The position numbers were made by a program, and so were the translations under genes. From assembly GCA_026389335.1 (NCBI GenBank), contig JAPLIB010000039.1:1-35877 (forward strand): DNA of 35,877 bases, given 5' to 3'. Source of the stretch: Cyanobacteriota bacterium. Lineage in GTDB: Bacteria > Cyanobacteriota > Cyanobacteriia > PCC-6307 > Cyanobiaceae. Below the pieces are notes generated by a model, which worked only from the letters and a program-made list of their open reading frames with translations, searched no databases and had not been told where the DNA came from. Below, piece by piece: positions 35,525 through 35,877 of the stretch (the first letter of the stretch is position 1; the number at the start of each line of letters is the position of its first letter).

Positions 35525-35636
35525 GGAGTGGTTTGGGTGGTGGCTTGCTTGGTGGGATTTATGAGGAAGACCTGAGGGATGCTGAAGGGGGAATGAAGGT
35601 GGGTTATAATCGGGAAAGGTATTTCATTTCCTGGAT
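35525..35636 (+). repeat. Upstream block of RiPP cassette, copy 3
   Basis: Third copy of the block: GGAGTGGTTTGGGTGGTGGC, TTTATGAGGAAGACCTGAGG, GATGCTGAAGGGGG, TATAAT and TATTTCATTTCCTGGAT before ATG. Confidence 0.8.
35582..35610 (+). promoter_or_regulatory. Promoter of precursor copy 3
   Basis: CTGAAG (35582-35587) and TATAAT (35605-35610) are 17 bases apart. The -10 is a perfect consensus although the gene behind it is only a stub. Confidence 0.65.
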
Positions 35637-35741
35637 ATGTCAGAAGATCAGCTCAACGCTTCACTGGATGTTGAAGGTGCAAAAACTCTTGAGGAAGATG
35701 CGGAGGATGTTGAGCTAACGGATGAGGAGTTGGAGGGCTGA
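35637..35741 (+). pseudogene. Remnant RiPP precursor: leader stub without core
   Basis: The 34-residue frame MSEDQLNASLDVEGAKTLEE continues DAEDVELTDEELEG and stops at TGA. It keeps the first seven residues and the end of a Nif11-type leader (ELTDEELEG) but lacks the central helix, the VAGG cleavage site and any core. Both promoter and start context are intact, so it arose by deletion inside a cassette copy. It could yield only a short acidic peptide. Confidence 0.75.
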
Positions 35742-35762
35742 CTGACCGACACAAGTCCAAGA

Positions 35763-35782
35763 ACCCATGCGAGAGCATGGGT
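35763..35782 (+). terminator. Hairpin after the precursor remnant
   Basis: ACCCATGC (35763-35770) and GCATGGGT (35775-35782) form a perfect 8-bp stem with a GAGA tetraloop, 21 bases past the stub's stop. The T-run is lacking. The following 95 bases to the window end show no gene. Confidence 0.5.
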
Positions 35783-35877
35783 CTCAGGTCATTGGGTGGG
35801 CAGGGAGCCATGGGAGTTTGGGGTTCTCACACCAAACCAAACCCCAGTGGTTTCCCCGACCCGTCTCCATGCTGAGC

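Noticed and set aside
35494-35718. A 74-codon plus-strand frame over the third cassette
   Set aside because: It runs through the promoter block in another frame than the MSEDQL leader and is composed of translated promoter sequence; similar shadows cover the other cassettes.
34321-35741. CRISPR array or IS-derived repeats as the explanation for the repeated blocks near the right end
   Set aside because: The repeats are over 100 bases, imperfect, 450-600 bases apart, and each leads into a leader gene; there are no spacers of uniform length and no transposase.

Overview
The window is chromosomal DNA of a high-GC unicellular cyanobacterium of the Synechococcus/Cyanobium type. This rests on: a complete NtcA-style urea uptake and urease locus (urtABCDE plus ureABCDEFG), prochlorosin-type RiPP precursors with Nif11-like leaders, an HpsJ-like membrane protein, a protein with a cyanobacterial PEP-CTERM-like tail, and repeated HIP1 octamers GCGATCGC (for example at 2778, 6005, 8288, 19657 and 26186). 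Species cannot be fixed from sequence alone.

Layout. 1-2026 is an accessory edge: the first 26 codons of an IS transposase running off the left end, a dead Phd/VapC-type toxin-antitoxin pair (nonsense codon in the antitoxin, lost catalytic Glu and a frameshift in the toxin), then an intact vapBC pair. 2058-8884 holds queE, a SAM methyltransferase, a decayed second methyltransferase, an ecotin-type protease inhibitor with an Arg at P1, queC, pabB and pabC. queE and queC serve preQ0/queuosine synthesis; pabB and pabC make p-aminobenzoate for folate. 8923-9387 is a small secreted protein of unknown role.

9772-21009 is the nitrogen block. On the minus strand ureE-ureF-ureG is followed by urtA-B-C-D-E; on the plus strand ureD-A-B-C diverges from ureE. 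The transporter brings urea in, urease (UreABC) splits it, and UreDEFG load nickel. A good NtcA-type promoter lies in front of urtA, and a strong hairpin plus T-run between urtA and urtB could make the binding protein more abundant than the permease.

20954-23738 has an HpsJ-like membrane protein, a PEP-CTERM-like secreted protein and a PilZ-domain protein, with less GC-rich stretches. 24051-32056 is a five-gene plus-strand run: circularly permuted ATP-grasp, alpha-E (DUF403), transglutaminase, glycogen phosphorylase, and a DUF2126 protein. The ATP-grasp/alpha-E/transglutaminase/DUF2126 set is a known amidoligase/peptidase-like neighbourhood of unknown product; glgP sits inside it. 32198-33858 holds a cupin-like protein and a CsgG-family protein.

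33.9-35.8 kb is the most unusual part. A cassette of conserved promoter block, sigma70-type promoter and Nif11 leader gene occurs three times in tandem. Copy 1 is an intact double-glycine lanthipeptide-type precursor. Copy 2 has an amber codon at position 5 but a perfect internal Shine-Dalgarno and ATG that could still express the core. Copy 3 is a leader stub with no core. No modifying enzyme is encoded in the window.
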